A stretch of 64,000 nucleotides of DNA, taken from assembly GCF_000378745.1 (NCBI RefSeq), contig NZ_KB905269.1:58719-122718 (forward strand), in the 5' to 3' direction. This stretch comes from Prevotella amnii DSM 23384 = JCM 14753 (GTDB lineage: Bacteria > Bacteroidota > Bacteroidia > Bacteroidales > Bacteroidaceae). A program made the translations under genes and the position numbers. The notes beneath the pieces are model-generated. The model saw only the letters and a program-made list of their open reading frames with translations, was not told the DNA's origin and made no database searches. Of this stretch, positions 28,027-36,650 are shown in pieces; positions within the stretch are counted from its first letter, which is position 1; each line of letters begins with the position of its first letter.

Positions 28027-29469
28027 TTATTTCGTTTCTGGATTACGATAGGTTATTTTTACTATTTTCCCTGTAATGTTTCTCTTCTGCCATATCATCT
28101 TGTTGTCCACTAAGTTGTAGCAGTAAATGCTTCCTACAAGGCTCCCTTTAGTGTTGTTGGTAGCTATATATAGCTTGCTGTCATCAGGAGATATGTATAG
28201 GTCTACGATGTTTTCAGACTCTTCGCCAACAGAGAAAAGAGGCTCTGTAGGGAAAGACCCATTTGATAGCACGTTGTACCCATATATCTTGTTTGCTGAA
28301 GAGTAGTAAACGAGGTTCTTGGTAGGTGTAGTGCATACTATAGAGTTTTCGTTTATTCCAGTGTTAGCAGGCATTTCCTTTTGATATATTATATTAGGCT
28401 CTTGTTGCTTTTCTTTCTTTGAAGAGAAGAATCCCGGGAAAATATGATAGAAAACATATTTATGAGTGTCCTTATTATATGTTATTAAGGCTATCTTTCG
28501 TTCTTGATTAATCCCTCCTATGCCTATTAGCGTCTGTTTAGAGAACTTGCCTTTAAGTATTTCATCAGGCGATTTAGGATATTGAGATGCTTGTACGAAG
28601 AGATGCCCTGCAGTGTTGTCGTAATAGGCTATGGCATGTGTGTAACGTAGGTCTTCACTCTTCCATAGTGTAGCAGCATTAGCAAAATTGAGAGTGTTGT
28701 CATTAACTTTCTTTTCCCAGTTGCTTGAGTAAGGTACGAGTGTAGCCGACGGACTTAGCATGCGTAGTGTTTTGAGCTTATCGTCTTCTTTTACTAACAT
28801 TAAGGCAGGGTATCCGCGTGGGTCTCGCTTTAACCATGACACGTTGCCAGTGGCAGCTATCGAGAATCCTATTGTCATAAGGTTAGGGTTTAGCTCGTAT
28901 ATCTTAGAGGGATTGCCTACGGCTATGTACATTAGAGGCTTTCCTCCAGAGGCTACAGTGTAGTCGATAGCATTTGCAGTCCCTGTAAAGTCTGTGTTAG
29001 GATTGTTCTTTTTAAGCACATCTAATGCAAAAGTTTTCCCTTCTGCTCCATCTGGTATATATGAAAGAATGGCTTTTCCTTCGTGTTGTGCCAGTGCGTA
29101 AACGCCTTGTCCGTATGAGTATTGTACGTCGATATTAAATTCGTAGTAGCGTATATCATCACCGTTTGTTATTTTTAATCGTGCTGGAAATTTTCCAAAG
29201 TCAGCACATACATATTTGAGATCTTTCTCTTTAGATACCACCTTATAGTTTATTTCCCACTCATAGCTTATATCTTTTTGCTTATTAGTTTGTGCTACTT
29301 GTGGTGTTATGGTAAGTGTTTCCCACCTGTTGAGGCTGTAAGTTTTATCTAAAGGTTTAGTAAGACTTAACAGCGAAGATGAGTTAGCGGCTTCGGTAGA
29401 GTTGTCGTTTATGCAAGAGCATAACGACAAACTTATAGCGAATATCAATAGTAAGTATGCTTTCTTCAT
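28027..29469 (-). CDS. PKD-like family lipoprotein
   Basis: The start at 29469 gives KKAYLLLIFAISLSLCSC with lipobox Cys19. Residues about 30-110 form a PKD-like immunoglobulin fold (LNRWETLTITPQV; ISYEWEINYKVV), and the rest a beta-rich, propeller-like domain (SPDDSKLYIATNN near the end). Such lipoproteins sit in SusC/SusD loci as surface ligand-binding proteins. It lies 13 bp after the DUF4843 gene and 5 bp before the protease-like gene. Confidence 0.75.
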   Translation of the reverse strand: MKKAYLLLIFAISLSLCSCINDNSTEAANSSSLLSLTKPLDKTYSLNRWETLTITPQVAQTNKQKDISYEWEINYKVVSKEKDLKYVCADFGKFPARLKITNGDDIRYYEFNIDVQYSYGQGVYALAQHEGKAILSYIPDGAEGKTFALDVLKKNNPNTDFTGTANAIDYTVASGGKPLMYIAVGNPSKIYELNPNLMTIGFSIAATGNVSWLKRDPRGYPALMLVKEDDKLKTLRMLSPSATLVPYSSNWEKKVNDNTLNFANAATLWKSEDLRYTHAIAYYDNTAGHLFVQASQYPKSPDEILKGKFSKQTLIGIGGINQERKIALITYNKDTHKYVFYHIFPGFFSSKKEKQQEPNIIYQKEMPANTGINENSIVCTTPTKNLVYYSSANKIYGYNVLSNGSFPTEPLFSVGEESENIVDLYISPDDSKLYIATNNTKGSLVGSIYCYNLVDNKMIWQKRNITGKIVKITYRNPETK

Positions 29470-29482
29470 AAGTTTTTTGTTT

Positions 29483-30202
29483 TTATTGTTTTTCTGGATG
29501 CGCGTCAAAGTATTCTTTTATTTTTACTACATAACCATATAGCTTGTAAAGAGCTTCAGGTGGGTTATTGGTAACCCCATCGTATATACCTTTTACATCG
29601 CCGTTATAAAAGCCCAATAGCATTTTATGCTTTGCACGGCTATATGTTCCAATACCCCAAAGCTCTAAAACGTCCCAATAGTCGGGTCTCATAAGCACGT
29701 TATCGAAGGTAATGGTAACCTTGTTGCTTTTGCTAAATCTTGTACCTAAGTCGTTGGTAGGTATAAGGTTTAGTATTAGCTTTATAGAGTCGTTCTTCTC
29801 TTCAGAGAGGTTTTTTCTTATGAGCTTAATGGGTAAATAGGCTTGCATAGCACCTGCAGGGATACTATATTCAGGAGCTAATGCGCTATAATGTTCTCCG
29901 CTTTTAGCCGTACTTGCGCCATTAACAGCAACCTTGAATGTTTGCGCTTTGTCTATAAGTTTTCCTGCTAACCTCACCGGCACATAAACGGTGTGTGTTA
30001 ATGTGTCGTCAGGTTTACCACTAAAGGAATAGTTTATAATAGAGTCGGCAGCAGTTTTATAATAGAAATATACTTGGTTATTTGTGTTATAATATCCGTC
30101 TTTGCTGTATTCTCCATTGTAGTCTATATTGCTGCATGCACTCAAAGCAGTGATGAGTGCTGTTGCAACAAGAGCAAAAATATATGTCTTTTTCATTTTC
30201 AT
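29483..30202 (-). CDS. DUF4843-type lipoprotein
   Basis: The 239-residue product has a lipoprotein signal (YIFALVATALITALSAC). A beta-rich domain follows with FSGKPDDTLTHTVYVPVRLAGKLID and ITFDNVLMRPDYWDVLELWGIGTYSRAKHKML, a pattern I associate with DUF4843 proteins paired with SusD. The role is unknown; a surface-exposed accessory to the SusCD pair is likely. Confidence 0.7.
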   Translation of the reverse strand: MKMKKTYIFALVATALITALSACSNIDYNGEYSKDGYYNTNNQVYFYYKTAADSIINYSFSGKPDDTLTHTVYVPVRLAGKLIDKAQTFKVAVNGASTAKSGEHYSALAPEYSIPAGAMQAYLPIKLIRKNLSEEKNDSIKLILNLIPTNDLGTRFSKSNKVTITFDNVLMRPDYWDVLELWGIGTYSRAKHKMLLGFYNGDVKGIYDGVTNNPPEALYKLYGYVVKIKEYFDAHPEKQ

Positions 30203-30216
30203 ATTCTATATTTTTT

Positions 30217-31659
30217 TTATTTGTTACCAAATTCTGTTTCATTCTCTGGCCAAGGTAATACAAAAATTTCGGTAGAAGGTGTAATGGTCTTGGTGCCAGT
30301 AAAGTCGGTAAAGCTTTTATTATAATGTTTTAAAGCATAGAATATTTGTCCTTCTCCGGGCATTTCTCTCATACGTTCATGTAGCATTTCTTTTTCAAAA
30401 GCCTCACGGTTGACGGTCTTATCGCTACTTACAGGGTCTAATCCTCTGCTTGCTCTTACCTTATTAAGATAGCTGATAGCTTCTTCTTTATTAGTATCGA
30501 AGAGGCTTTCGCTGAGTATATAATACATTTCAGGTAGGCGGATAAGTGTAAATCCCTGAAGAGGAAGTGTAGCTATTTGTGCTTCGCTCTCTAATAATCG
30601 TATAAAAGAGAATGTCTGTGTGCTTCCGGGAGTGTTGAGCTTGTAGAAAGAGGGGTATCTTATATCCGAGCTTGTTGCGGTAAAGGACGAGGTTTCGTAA
30701 AGCTTTTCGAGGTCGCGTCGTCCTTCGTAGAATGTTCCTCTTGCTGTTTGTGATAGGAACATTTGTGCAATCTCTTTAGAAAGGCTTGTGTTGTAGAGTC
30801 CAAAGATAAGTTCGTTAGTAGCAGGAAATCTTTTCACTCCATCCATAGATGTAAGTTTTTTCAAGCTAAAATTGTCTTTACTATCTACTACTATCTTGGC
30901 ATATTTAGCAGCTAAGTCGTATTTTCCCATACTGTAATATACTCGTGCTTTAGTAGCAGCTACGGCATATTTGTTAAAGAATACGGCTCTGCCCTTCATA
31001 TAATCGTTAGTAGGGTTCTTTTCTACGTTTACAACATTGTCGTTAGCAAGCAGCTTTTCAGCCTCATCAAGGTCGTTAAGTATGAGCTGATATGTATCGT
31101 GTAACGAATATAGCTTGCGGTTATTTAGGTCGAAGGACGTAGAGTAAGGTAGCCCTCGCGAAGTCTTAGTGCTTTGCAGATAGTCTTCGGCAAATAACCG
31201 GGCAAGGTCGAAGTGTAGGAAAGCTCTAAGCCCTAAGCATTCTCCGCGCATTATAGATAGCTCGGGGTGGGTAATCTCAGTAGTATTAATATGTTTTAAG
31301 ATGTTGTTTATATATGATATAGCCTGATATTGACCGAACCATATACTATTAATAATACTTCTTACTTCTTTCTTTTTATAGTCGTATGCTCCAGCAAAAT
31401 AAGCAGGCACGGAAGAAGCAGCATAGCCCGACATCTGTCCTATTTGGTCTACAAAGGCATAAGAGAGATTGCCTCCATATAAATCTGTTGTAGCCAATTT
31501 GCCATAAGCTCCATACATAGCGTCTCTGAAGCCACGCATATCGCTAAACTGTTTTTCTTGTTCTAACTGTCCTGCGGGCTGAACATCTAAGAAATCGCTA
31601 CAAGAAGATAATCCTACGAGGGCTATAAGTAGGGTGATATATAAATATATTTTATTCAT
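30217..31659 (-). CDS. SusD/RagB-family nutrient-binding lipoprotein
   Basis: Lipobox LVGLSSC gives lipidated Cys20, followed by the typical SDFLDVQPAGQLEQEKQF. TPR-like helices follow (SYINNILKHINTTEITHPELSIMRGECLGLRAFLHFDLARLFAEDY), then the C-terminal SusD region (IRLPEMYYILSESL; INKVRASRGLDPV-type LNKVRASRGL). It acts as the lid of the SusC transporter. Given the protease neighbours, the cargo is probably peptide rather than glycan. Confidence 0.93.
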   Translation of the reverse strand: MNKIYLYITLLIALVGLSSCSDFLDVQPAGQLEQEKQFSDMRGFRDAMYGAYGKLATTDLYGGNLSYAFVDQIGQMSGYAASSVPAYFAGAYDYKKKEVRSIINSIWFGQYQAISYINNILKHINTTEITHPELSIMRGECLGLRAFLHFDLARLFAEDYLQSTKTSRGLPYSTSFDLNNRKLYSLHDTYQLILNDLDEAEKLLANDNVVNVEKNPTNDYMKGRAVFFNKYAVAATKARVYYSMGKYDLAAKYAKIVVDSKDNFSLKKLTSMDGVKRFPATNELIFGLYNTSLSKEIAQMFLSQTARGTFYEGRRDLEKLYETSSFTATSSDIRYPSFYKLNTPGSTQTFSFIRLLESEAQIATLPLQGFTLIRLPEMYYILSESLFDTNKEEAISYLNKVRASRGLDPVSSDKTVNREAFEKEMLHERMREMPGEGQIFYALKHYNKSFTDFTGTKTITPSTEIFVLPWPENETEFGNK

Positions 31660-31676
31660 AACTATTTTTTGTGTTT

Positions 31677-34600
31677 TTACAATGACAATCTTACTGACAA
31701 TTCTATACTTCTATCATAAGGGTAAGACAAGCCTCGCTCGCGTTTTACGGTAGACCAATAGAACAGGTCGTTGGCAATAAGCTCGAAGCGTAGGCGGTTA
31801 AGTCCTAAACGCTTACTTACCGTTGTAGGTACGTCATAACCTAAGGATAGGCTGCTAAGAGTGAGAAAATTGTTTACCTCTACAAAGCGTGATGTTTGCA
31901 TAGGTACAGAGGTATCATCGATGCGCTTATATTTAGCATTGTCGCCTGTCTGTTTCCAGCGACTGTTAAACACACGTGCATCGGCATTATAACGTGGATC
32001 GGCACCTTCCACTTTGCTTGCGAGAGTTTGGTTATATACCGCTCCACCGAAAGAATATCTGAAAGAAGCACCAAAAGACAACGACTTATATGTAAGATAC
32101 GATGTCATAGCACCTATACCAAATGGTGTTGTGTCGCCAAAAATAACCTTATCATTAGGGTCGTAAGTCATGGTGTAAGAGCCATCGCGTTTGATGTATA
32201 TCTCGTTACCTGTGGAAGGATCGATACCTGCCGAAGGTACTACCTTTAGAGCTGTGAGCGATTGCCCTTCTTCATATATAGGAAGAGGGGTAACGCCTCC
32301 TTGCTTTTGGTTCTTTTCGTTTTGTGCCTTTAGGGCGTTACTTATCTTTTTTATCTTGTTTTTGTTGTATGAGTAGTTTACGCCTACTGACCATTGCCAG
32401 TCTTTTGTCTTTATAGGTAAGACGCGAGCCTGTAGCTCGAAACCTGTATTTTGTACCTCACCAACATTTTCGCGAGAGGTAGCAACACCTATAGAGGGAG
32501 CTTTGGTGATGTCGAGCAGCAGGTTGTCAGTGTTTTTTATATAATAGTCGGCAGAAAAATCGAAGCGTCCTTTAAACATGGTAATGTCTAAACCTATGTT
32601 ATTGCTTAGTGTACGTTCCCACTTTAGGTTTGTGTTTCCTATTGTAAGAGGCACAGCACCTATACCTTTAACATAGTTATACCCATTAGCATAGGTATAA
32701 GTAGTCAAAGCCTGATAAGGCTCAAAGGAGATGTTACCTAAATATCCCATGCTGGCGCGTAGCTTTAATAGCTGGAAAGGAGAGCCTTTCATAAACTTCT
32801 CGTTGTGAATGTTCCACCCCGTACCAATACTCCAGAAAGGAGCGAAGCGAGAGTTTTTACCAAACTTTGATGACCCTTCATAACGATATATAAGGTCGAG
32901 GAAATATCTGTTGTCGTATATCGTGTTAGCATTTACGAAGAAGCCTACACCGTTATATCGTATATCTGTGCCTGAAGGCTTATTATTAGCGTAAGATGTA
33001 GCAAAAGAGGGGTGTCCCAGCTTGTCGGTGTAAAAACCTATAGTGGTGTAATCGGCACCGTCTACTGTAGACGATTCTATGCTGCTACCTCCCATTGCTG
33101 TTAAGAAGAGCTTAGGCAGAACGTAAGCATTATAAGATAACATTATCTTACCTTGATAGTTAGCAGTCTTGCTATTGCCATCTCTTAACGTACCACGTCG
33201 AGAAACATCAGCTTTGTTTTTTATTTCAAGAGCTGAGAAAGGTGATGTAAAGTTACGAGAGTTAAGTTTTGAGGTTTGGATAGAGAAGTCGCCATCTATA
33301 CGGAATACCTTGTTTATCCATACCTGTAAAGAGGTAGTGTTAAGAAAGTCGAGATTGTCAGACTTGCTATAGCTCCCCAAAGATGCTTGATAAAGAGGGT
33401 TTGCAAGGTTATAATGTAACAACTGCCTGTATTCGCCATTCTCATCGTATGGGTTTTCGTATGGATTTTGTTTTACCCAGTAAGAGAAGTCGCCGTAAGG
33501 AGAATTGTTTGTCTTTATAGAGCTTAGGGTAGAGGTGTTTGAAATAAAAAACTTACCATCTATACCATAAGATAAGCGGAAGTTTGTAGACAAACGCTCA
33601 CGGTTAGAACCCTTCATAACACCAGCATCGTTGCCATATCTTACGCCTAAACTATAACGGGCGCGCTCATCACCACCGTCTATGCTTAGACTATGTTGAT
33701 GACTTATGGCGTTGCGTAGAGGCTTAGCTATCCAGTTAGTGTACACACCGTCTTTCACCTTACGATAGATGTCGGCATATTGCTGCTCAAGGGCATATTG
33801 CTCCTGAGGGTTAGTGCTGCTATATAGCCCGGCTAAGCGTTCATATTCAAGCTTTTCGGCTGCCCCAAGAAGGTTGTAGTCGCTAAGGTCAGGGGTAGAA
33901 AGGCGCACTGTACCATTATAGTTTAGCTTTAGTCTGCCACCCGTCATAGCTTTAGTCTTTATTACTATAACTCCTGCAGAGGCTTTAGCACCATATAGAG
34001 CAGATGCAGAAGCATCTTTTAGCACGGTAACGCTCTCTATATCGTTAACGTCCATATCATAAACATATTGCACATTAACCTGCGACCCATCAACAACAAA
34101 TACTGGCATGTTTGCTGTTCCGTCGAAGGTAGCTCTACCACGAATGTTAATATCGGCGAGCTTGTTAGGGTCAGAGCCTGCTGTGTTGTTTTCTAACACC
34201 ATCATGCCCGGTACAAAAGCCGAAAGACTTTCTAAAACGCTCTTTGTACCTACAGAGATAAGCTGGTCTCGCTTTATAGAGGTTTGAGCTCCTGTAAAGC
34301 TGTTTTTGTTTTTCGTTCCATAGCCTGTTACTACCACCTCGCCAAGCATCTCGGCATCTTCTTCTAAGACAAAGTTGCCTGCAGTGCCGTTCTTAACTGT
34401 TTTGTGTAGGGTTTTATATCCTATGTATGTAAAGCTAAGTTTGGCTTCCTTTTGAGTGGTTTCTATAGAGTAGCGACCGTCTATGTCTGTGATGTATCCA
34501 CCATTAAAGCCCTCCATACGAATGGTAACACCGGGAAGAGGAATGCCTTGGGCATCGGTTATCTGTCCAGAAATGCCTTTGCTGCGGTTGGGCTCACTCT

Positions 34601-34931
34601 TTTGAGTAATAGTAACTACGTTTCCACTTATGGAATAGCTACATGATACCTGCCCTAACACCTGCCCTAACACGCTTCTTACGGGCTTGTCCTGAGCATT
34701 GATGGTAACATCGTTAATCTTGTCTATCTGCTCTGCATCGTAGACGAACTCTAAACTGGTCTGCTTGCCTATCTCGTCAAGGAATTGTTTTAATGATGCA
34801 CGCTTCATATTAAGCGTAACATTCATCTCATTTACATTCTGAGCAGAGATTTGAAGACAAGGTAATACACAGAAAAGGATATTCAATAATAGAACTATCC
34901 ATGTGTGTTTAAAAAAAATACTTTTTTGCAT
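31677..34931 (-). CDS. SusC/RagA-type TonB-dependent transporter with STN domain
   Basis: The 1084 residues comprise a signal peptide, an STN domain (about 35-110), a carboxypeptidase-D-like domain (GQITDAQGIPLPGVTIRMEG), the plug (GYGTKNKNSFTGAQTSI; VFVVDGSQV; LKDASASALYGAKASAGVI) and a 22-strand barrel ending ELSVRLSL. It imports a substrate bound by the SusD partner. The STN domain usually goes with anti-sigma/ECF-sigma signalling, but no such pair is encoded nearby. A 12-bp tandem duplication at 34648-34671 repeats four residues in the STN domain. Confidence 0.95.
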   Translation of the reverse strand: MQKSIFFKHTWIVLLLNILFCVLPCLQISAQNVNEMNVTLNMKRASLKQFLDEIGKQTSLEFVYDAEQIDKINDVTINAQDKPVRSVLGQVLGQVSCSYSISGNVVTITQKSEPNRSKGISGQITDAQGIPLPGVTIRMEGFNGGYITDIDGRYSIETTQKEAKLSFTYIGYKTLHKTVKNGTAGNFVLEEDAEMLGEVVVTGYGTKNKNSFTGAQTSIKRDQLISVGTKSVLESLSAFVPGMMVLENNTAGSDPNKLADINIRGRATFDGTANMPVFVVDGSQVNVQYVYDMDVNDIESVTVLKDASASALYGAKASAGVIVIKTKAMTGGRLKLNYNGTVRLSTPDLSDYNLLGAAEKLEYERLAGLYSSTNPQEQYALEQQYADIYRKVKDGVYTNWIAKPLRNAISHQHSLSIDGGDERARYSLGVRYGNDAGVMKGSNRERLSTNFRLSYGIDGKFFISNTSTLSSIKTNNSPYGDFSYWVKQNPYENPYDENGEYRQLLHYNLANPLYQASLGSYSKSDNLDFLNTTSLQVWINKVFRIDGDFSIQTSKLNSRNFTSPFSALEIKNKADVSRRGTLRDGNSKTANYQGKIMLSYNAYVLPKLFLTAMGGSSIESSTVDGADYTTIGFYTDKLGHPSFATSYANNKPSGTDIRYNGVGFFVNANTIYDNRYFLDLIYRYEGSSKFGKNSRFAPFWSIGTGWNIHNEKFMKGSPFQLLKLRASMGYLGNISFEPYQALTTYTYANGYNYVKGIGAVPLTIGNTNLKWERTLSNNIGLDITMFKGRFDFSADYYIKNTDNLLLDITKAPSIGVATSRENVGEVQNTGFELQARVLPIKTKDWQWSVGVNYSYNKNKIKKISNALKAQNEKNQKQGGVTPLPIYEEGQSLTALKVVPSAGIDPSTGNEIYIKRDGSYTMTYDPNDKVIFGDTTPFGIGAMTSYLTYKSLSFGASFRYSFGGAVYNQTLASKVEGADPRYNADARVFNSRWKQTGDNAKYKRIDDTSVPMQTSRFVEVNNFLTLSSLSLGYDVPTTVSKRLGLNRLRFELIANDLFYWSTVKRERGLSYPYDRSIELSVRLSL

Positions 34932-35037
34932 CTTATTCTCTATTTTCTGTTATGGGTTATATAATGTTTTATTTATTAAGATGTATCCTGTCCGTTAAAA
35001 ACAATTAGAAATATGCTTTTAAACAAAAAATAAAATA

Positions 35038-35068
35038 CAAAAGTAGGTATAATAGTTTAAAGATACAA
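35038..35068 (-). promoter_or_regulatory. promoter of the SusC-SusD-protease operon
   Basis: The minus strand has TTG (35068-35066), a 20-bp spacer, then TACTTTTG (35045-35038). The leader to the SusC ATG is about 100 nt, with room for post-transcriptional control. Confidence 0.65.
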
Positions 35069-35120
35069 CAAACTGAATGAAAAATATTTATAAGAAGACT
35101 TAAATTAACATACCATAATA

Positions 35121-35154
35121 AAGCCCAAAGTGGTCGTTACTCCACAATGGGCTT
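35121..35154 (-). terminator. hairpin after the YiiX-like gene
   Basis: AAGCCCA (35121-35127) pairs with TGGGCTT (35148-35154), with extra inner pairing. The minus-strand tail is only moderately T-rich, so strength is uncertain. Confidence 0.5.
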
Positions 35155-35225
35155 ATAGCTCTTTTTATATAGAATGTATATGTCTTTAAGCGTTAAAGGC
35201 TTGTAAAACGTTGTTTTTTAAGCTA

Positions 35226-35882
35226 TTATTGGTAATACCATATTCTTAACTGTGGGCGTCGGGAAAGGTCTCCGGGGTTAGAACCGGGCTTGCCTTCTGG
35301 CACGGGAATGTTATGGCTTTTATACATATTGACAAAAACATCGGGTATTTTGCCGTTCTTGTCGCGGAAGGTCATAGGTATAGGGGTGAACACTAAGTGT
35401 CCCTTACTGTCTACGAACGACTTTTGTACCAGTTCGCTGCAATATAACTCGTTGTCGTCAGGAAGGTAAAGATAGTCGTACTTGCGCCCAATGTAAGACA
35501 TGGCTTTCTTTATAGAAGCATGTACGTCTATATCTGAGGTTATTCTTCCTACGATGATGCGTGCGCTTTTGTCGCTCTTCTTAGCGCGCTCTTGAAAGTC
35601 TGCCATTGTGGTAAGCCTAACCTTCGGAGGACATGCCTCTAAGACGTACCCACAAGAACTTATGTTTACATATATGCCTACATGGTCTATTTTAAGCCCA
35701 TCTACACCTGAAGTGACGTCGGTTATGGCGTTAGGCTTTCCTTTTGCAATAAAAAGAAGATCGCCGTCTTGGAGTGTTTTTACTAATGCTGGAGTGTCCT
35801 TTATCTTTGAAGAACAGCTAAACAAGGAAAGGAAGAAGAATAAAATAAAACTCTTCGATAAGATAGAAATAGTTTTTCTCAT
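35226..35882 (-). CDS. YiiX/YebB-like permuted NlpC/P60 cysteine hydrolase lipoprotein
   Basis: From the ATG at 35882 the product has a lipoprotein signal (FILFFFLSLFSC, Cys23). The permuted papain-like order is visible: His first in GLKIDHVGIYV, Cys later in ELYCSELVQKSF. DGDLLFIAKG near the start is typical of the family. These enzymes cleave cell-wall peptides or acyl bonds; the substrate here is unknown. The frame to 35915 lacks a good signal start and is rejected. Confidence 0.75.
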   Translation of the reverse strand: MRKTISILSKSFILFFFLSLFSCSSKIKDTPALVKTLQDGDLLFIAKGKPNAITDVTSGVDGLKIDHVGIYVNISSCGYVLEACPPKVRLTTMADFQERAKKSDKSARIIVGRITSDIDVHASIKKAMSYIGRKYDYLYLPDDNELYCSELVQKSFVDSKGHLVFTPIPMTFRDKNGKIPDVFVNMYKSHNIPVPEGKPGSNPGDLSRRPQLRIWYYQ

Positions 35883-35920
35883 AATTTTCTCGTCTGTTTG
35901 TTTTGTCAGTAACATGAGTG

Positions 35921-35928
35921 CAAAAGTA
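35921..35928 (-). promoter_or_regulatory. -7 element of the YiiX-like gene
   Basis: The minus strand reads TACTTTTG followed by CACTC, about 39 bp upstream of the ATG at 35882. Confidence 0.55.
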
Positions 35929-36034
35929 TAAAAGGAACAGCATAAAATAAAAAATTTTTATAGAAAATTAGCTTTTCCTTGTGATATTAGGTTAAAAAAA
36001 GCACAAGAAAGTGGATATTTAAACTTTTTTTTCT

Positions 36035-36042
36035 TACTTTTG
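36035..36042 (+). promoter_or_regulatory. -7 element far upstream of the small peptide
   Basis: TACTTTTG followed by CAGCG matches the consensus. It is 343 bp before the peptide start at 36385, with no clear -33 box. Confidence 0.5.
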
Positions 36043-36157
36043 CAGCGCAATAATCTTAATAAAATTAATAATAAGTAATAATTTAAGAAAGAATATATGA
36101 AGAGTAATATTTTTGTTTTTTAACGTATTTTATTTGCATATTTCCCATGAATTTTTA

Positions 36158-36166
36158 CCCCCCCCC
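36158..36166 (+). repeat. C9 homopolymer in leader
   Basis: Nine consecutive Cs stand in otherwise AT-rich DNA, inside a 31-codon ORF that begins at 36147. Changing the tract by one or two bases changes that frame to a 10-codon or a longer hydrophobic product. Confidence 0.8.
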
Positions 36167-36384
36167 AGATTGTTTTAGTAGGTTGGCGAGTGATGACCAT
36201 TTGGTTACTTTGTTGCGTTTGCATACGTGTGGCTTTCCCTAAATGGTGTTTTTCTTATTTTTAATGATACATTTTAGTTAGCAAGACACATACCTTGTGA
36301 TAAGGTGAATGTGTGTAGTAAAAAATATTTTTTTATTTATTTATCAAATATAGATAAGGTAAACATTCTTTTTTTTAGATAGTG

Positions 36385-36567
36385 ATGAAACGGAAATATA
36401 TTGTTCCTGTTTGTAGTATTATTTCAGTGGAGGCTGAAAGTGTGCTTGTAGAGGTGAGTGGTCATGATAGTGGCATTTCTAATTATTCTCCTGGAAAGTT
36501 AGATCCGGAAAAGTCTGAAGACCCAAACGCTTCTGATAATCAGGATTACAGCGAGTATGAGCCATAG
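36385..36567 (+). CDS. 60-residue acidic peptide of a Bacteroidales small-ORF type
   Basis: The product begins KRKYIVPVCSIISVEAESVL and ends in an acidic, Ser/Asp/Tyr-rich tail (NQDYSEYEP). Short peptides of the form M-K-x-x-Y-x-x-P followed by a hydrophobic stretch and an acidic tail recur near surface lipoproteins in Bacteroidales, from my memory of such genomes; no function is established to my knowledge. No signal peptide is evident. A GTG at 36382 is an alternative start. The large lipoprotein gene follows after 83 bp. Confidence 0.6.
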   Translation: MKRKYIVPVCSIISVEAESVLVEVSGHDSGISNYSPGKLDPEKSEDPNASDNQDYSEYEP

Positions 36568-36650
36568 TGAGGTTATGTTATGGTTTTAAGATAGTTATAA
36601 AAAAGTAGTTCATTTTAGGTATATATAAGAAAATTATCAATAGAGAGCAA

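Larger units (their letters stand above)
34932..35225. other. intergenic region upstream of the SusC operon
   Basis: It holds the SusC promoter near 35038-35068 and a hairpin at 35121-35154 that ends the YiiX-like gene. No gene is supported. Confidence 0.55.
35916..36384. other. leader region upstream of a small peptide and surface lipoprotein
   Basis: It holds the YiiX promoter (minus TACTTTTG at 35921-35928), a plus-strand -7 box at 36035-36042, an 8-codon ORF at 36097-36123, a C9 tract at 36158-36166 inside a 31-codon ORF (36147-36242), and an imperfect hairpin at 36286-36316. If the promoter is right, the 5' leader is over 300 nt. Confidence 0.5.
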
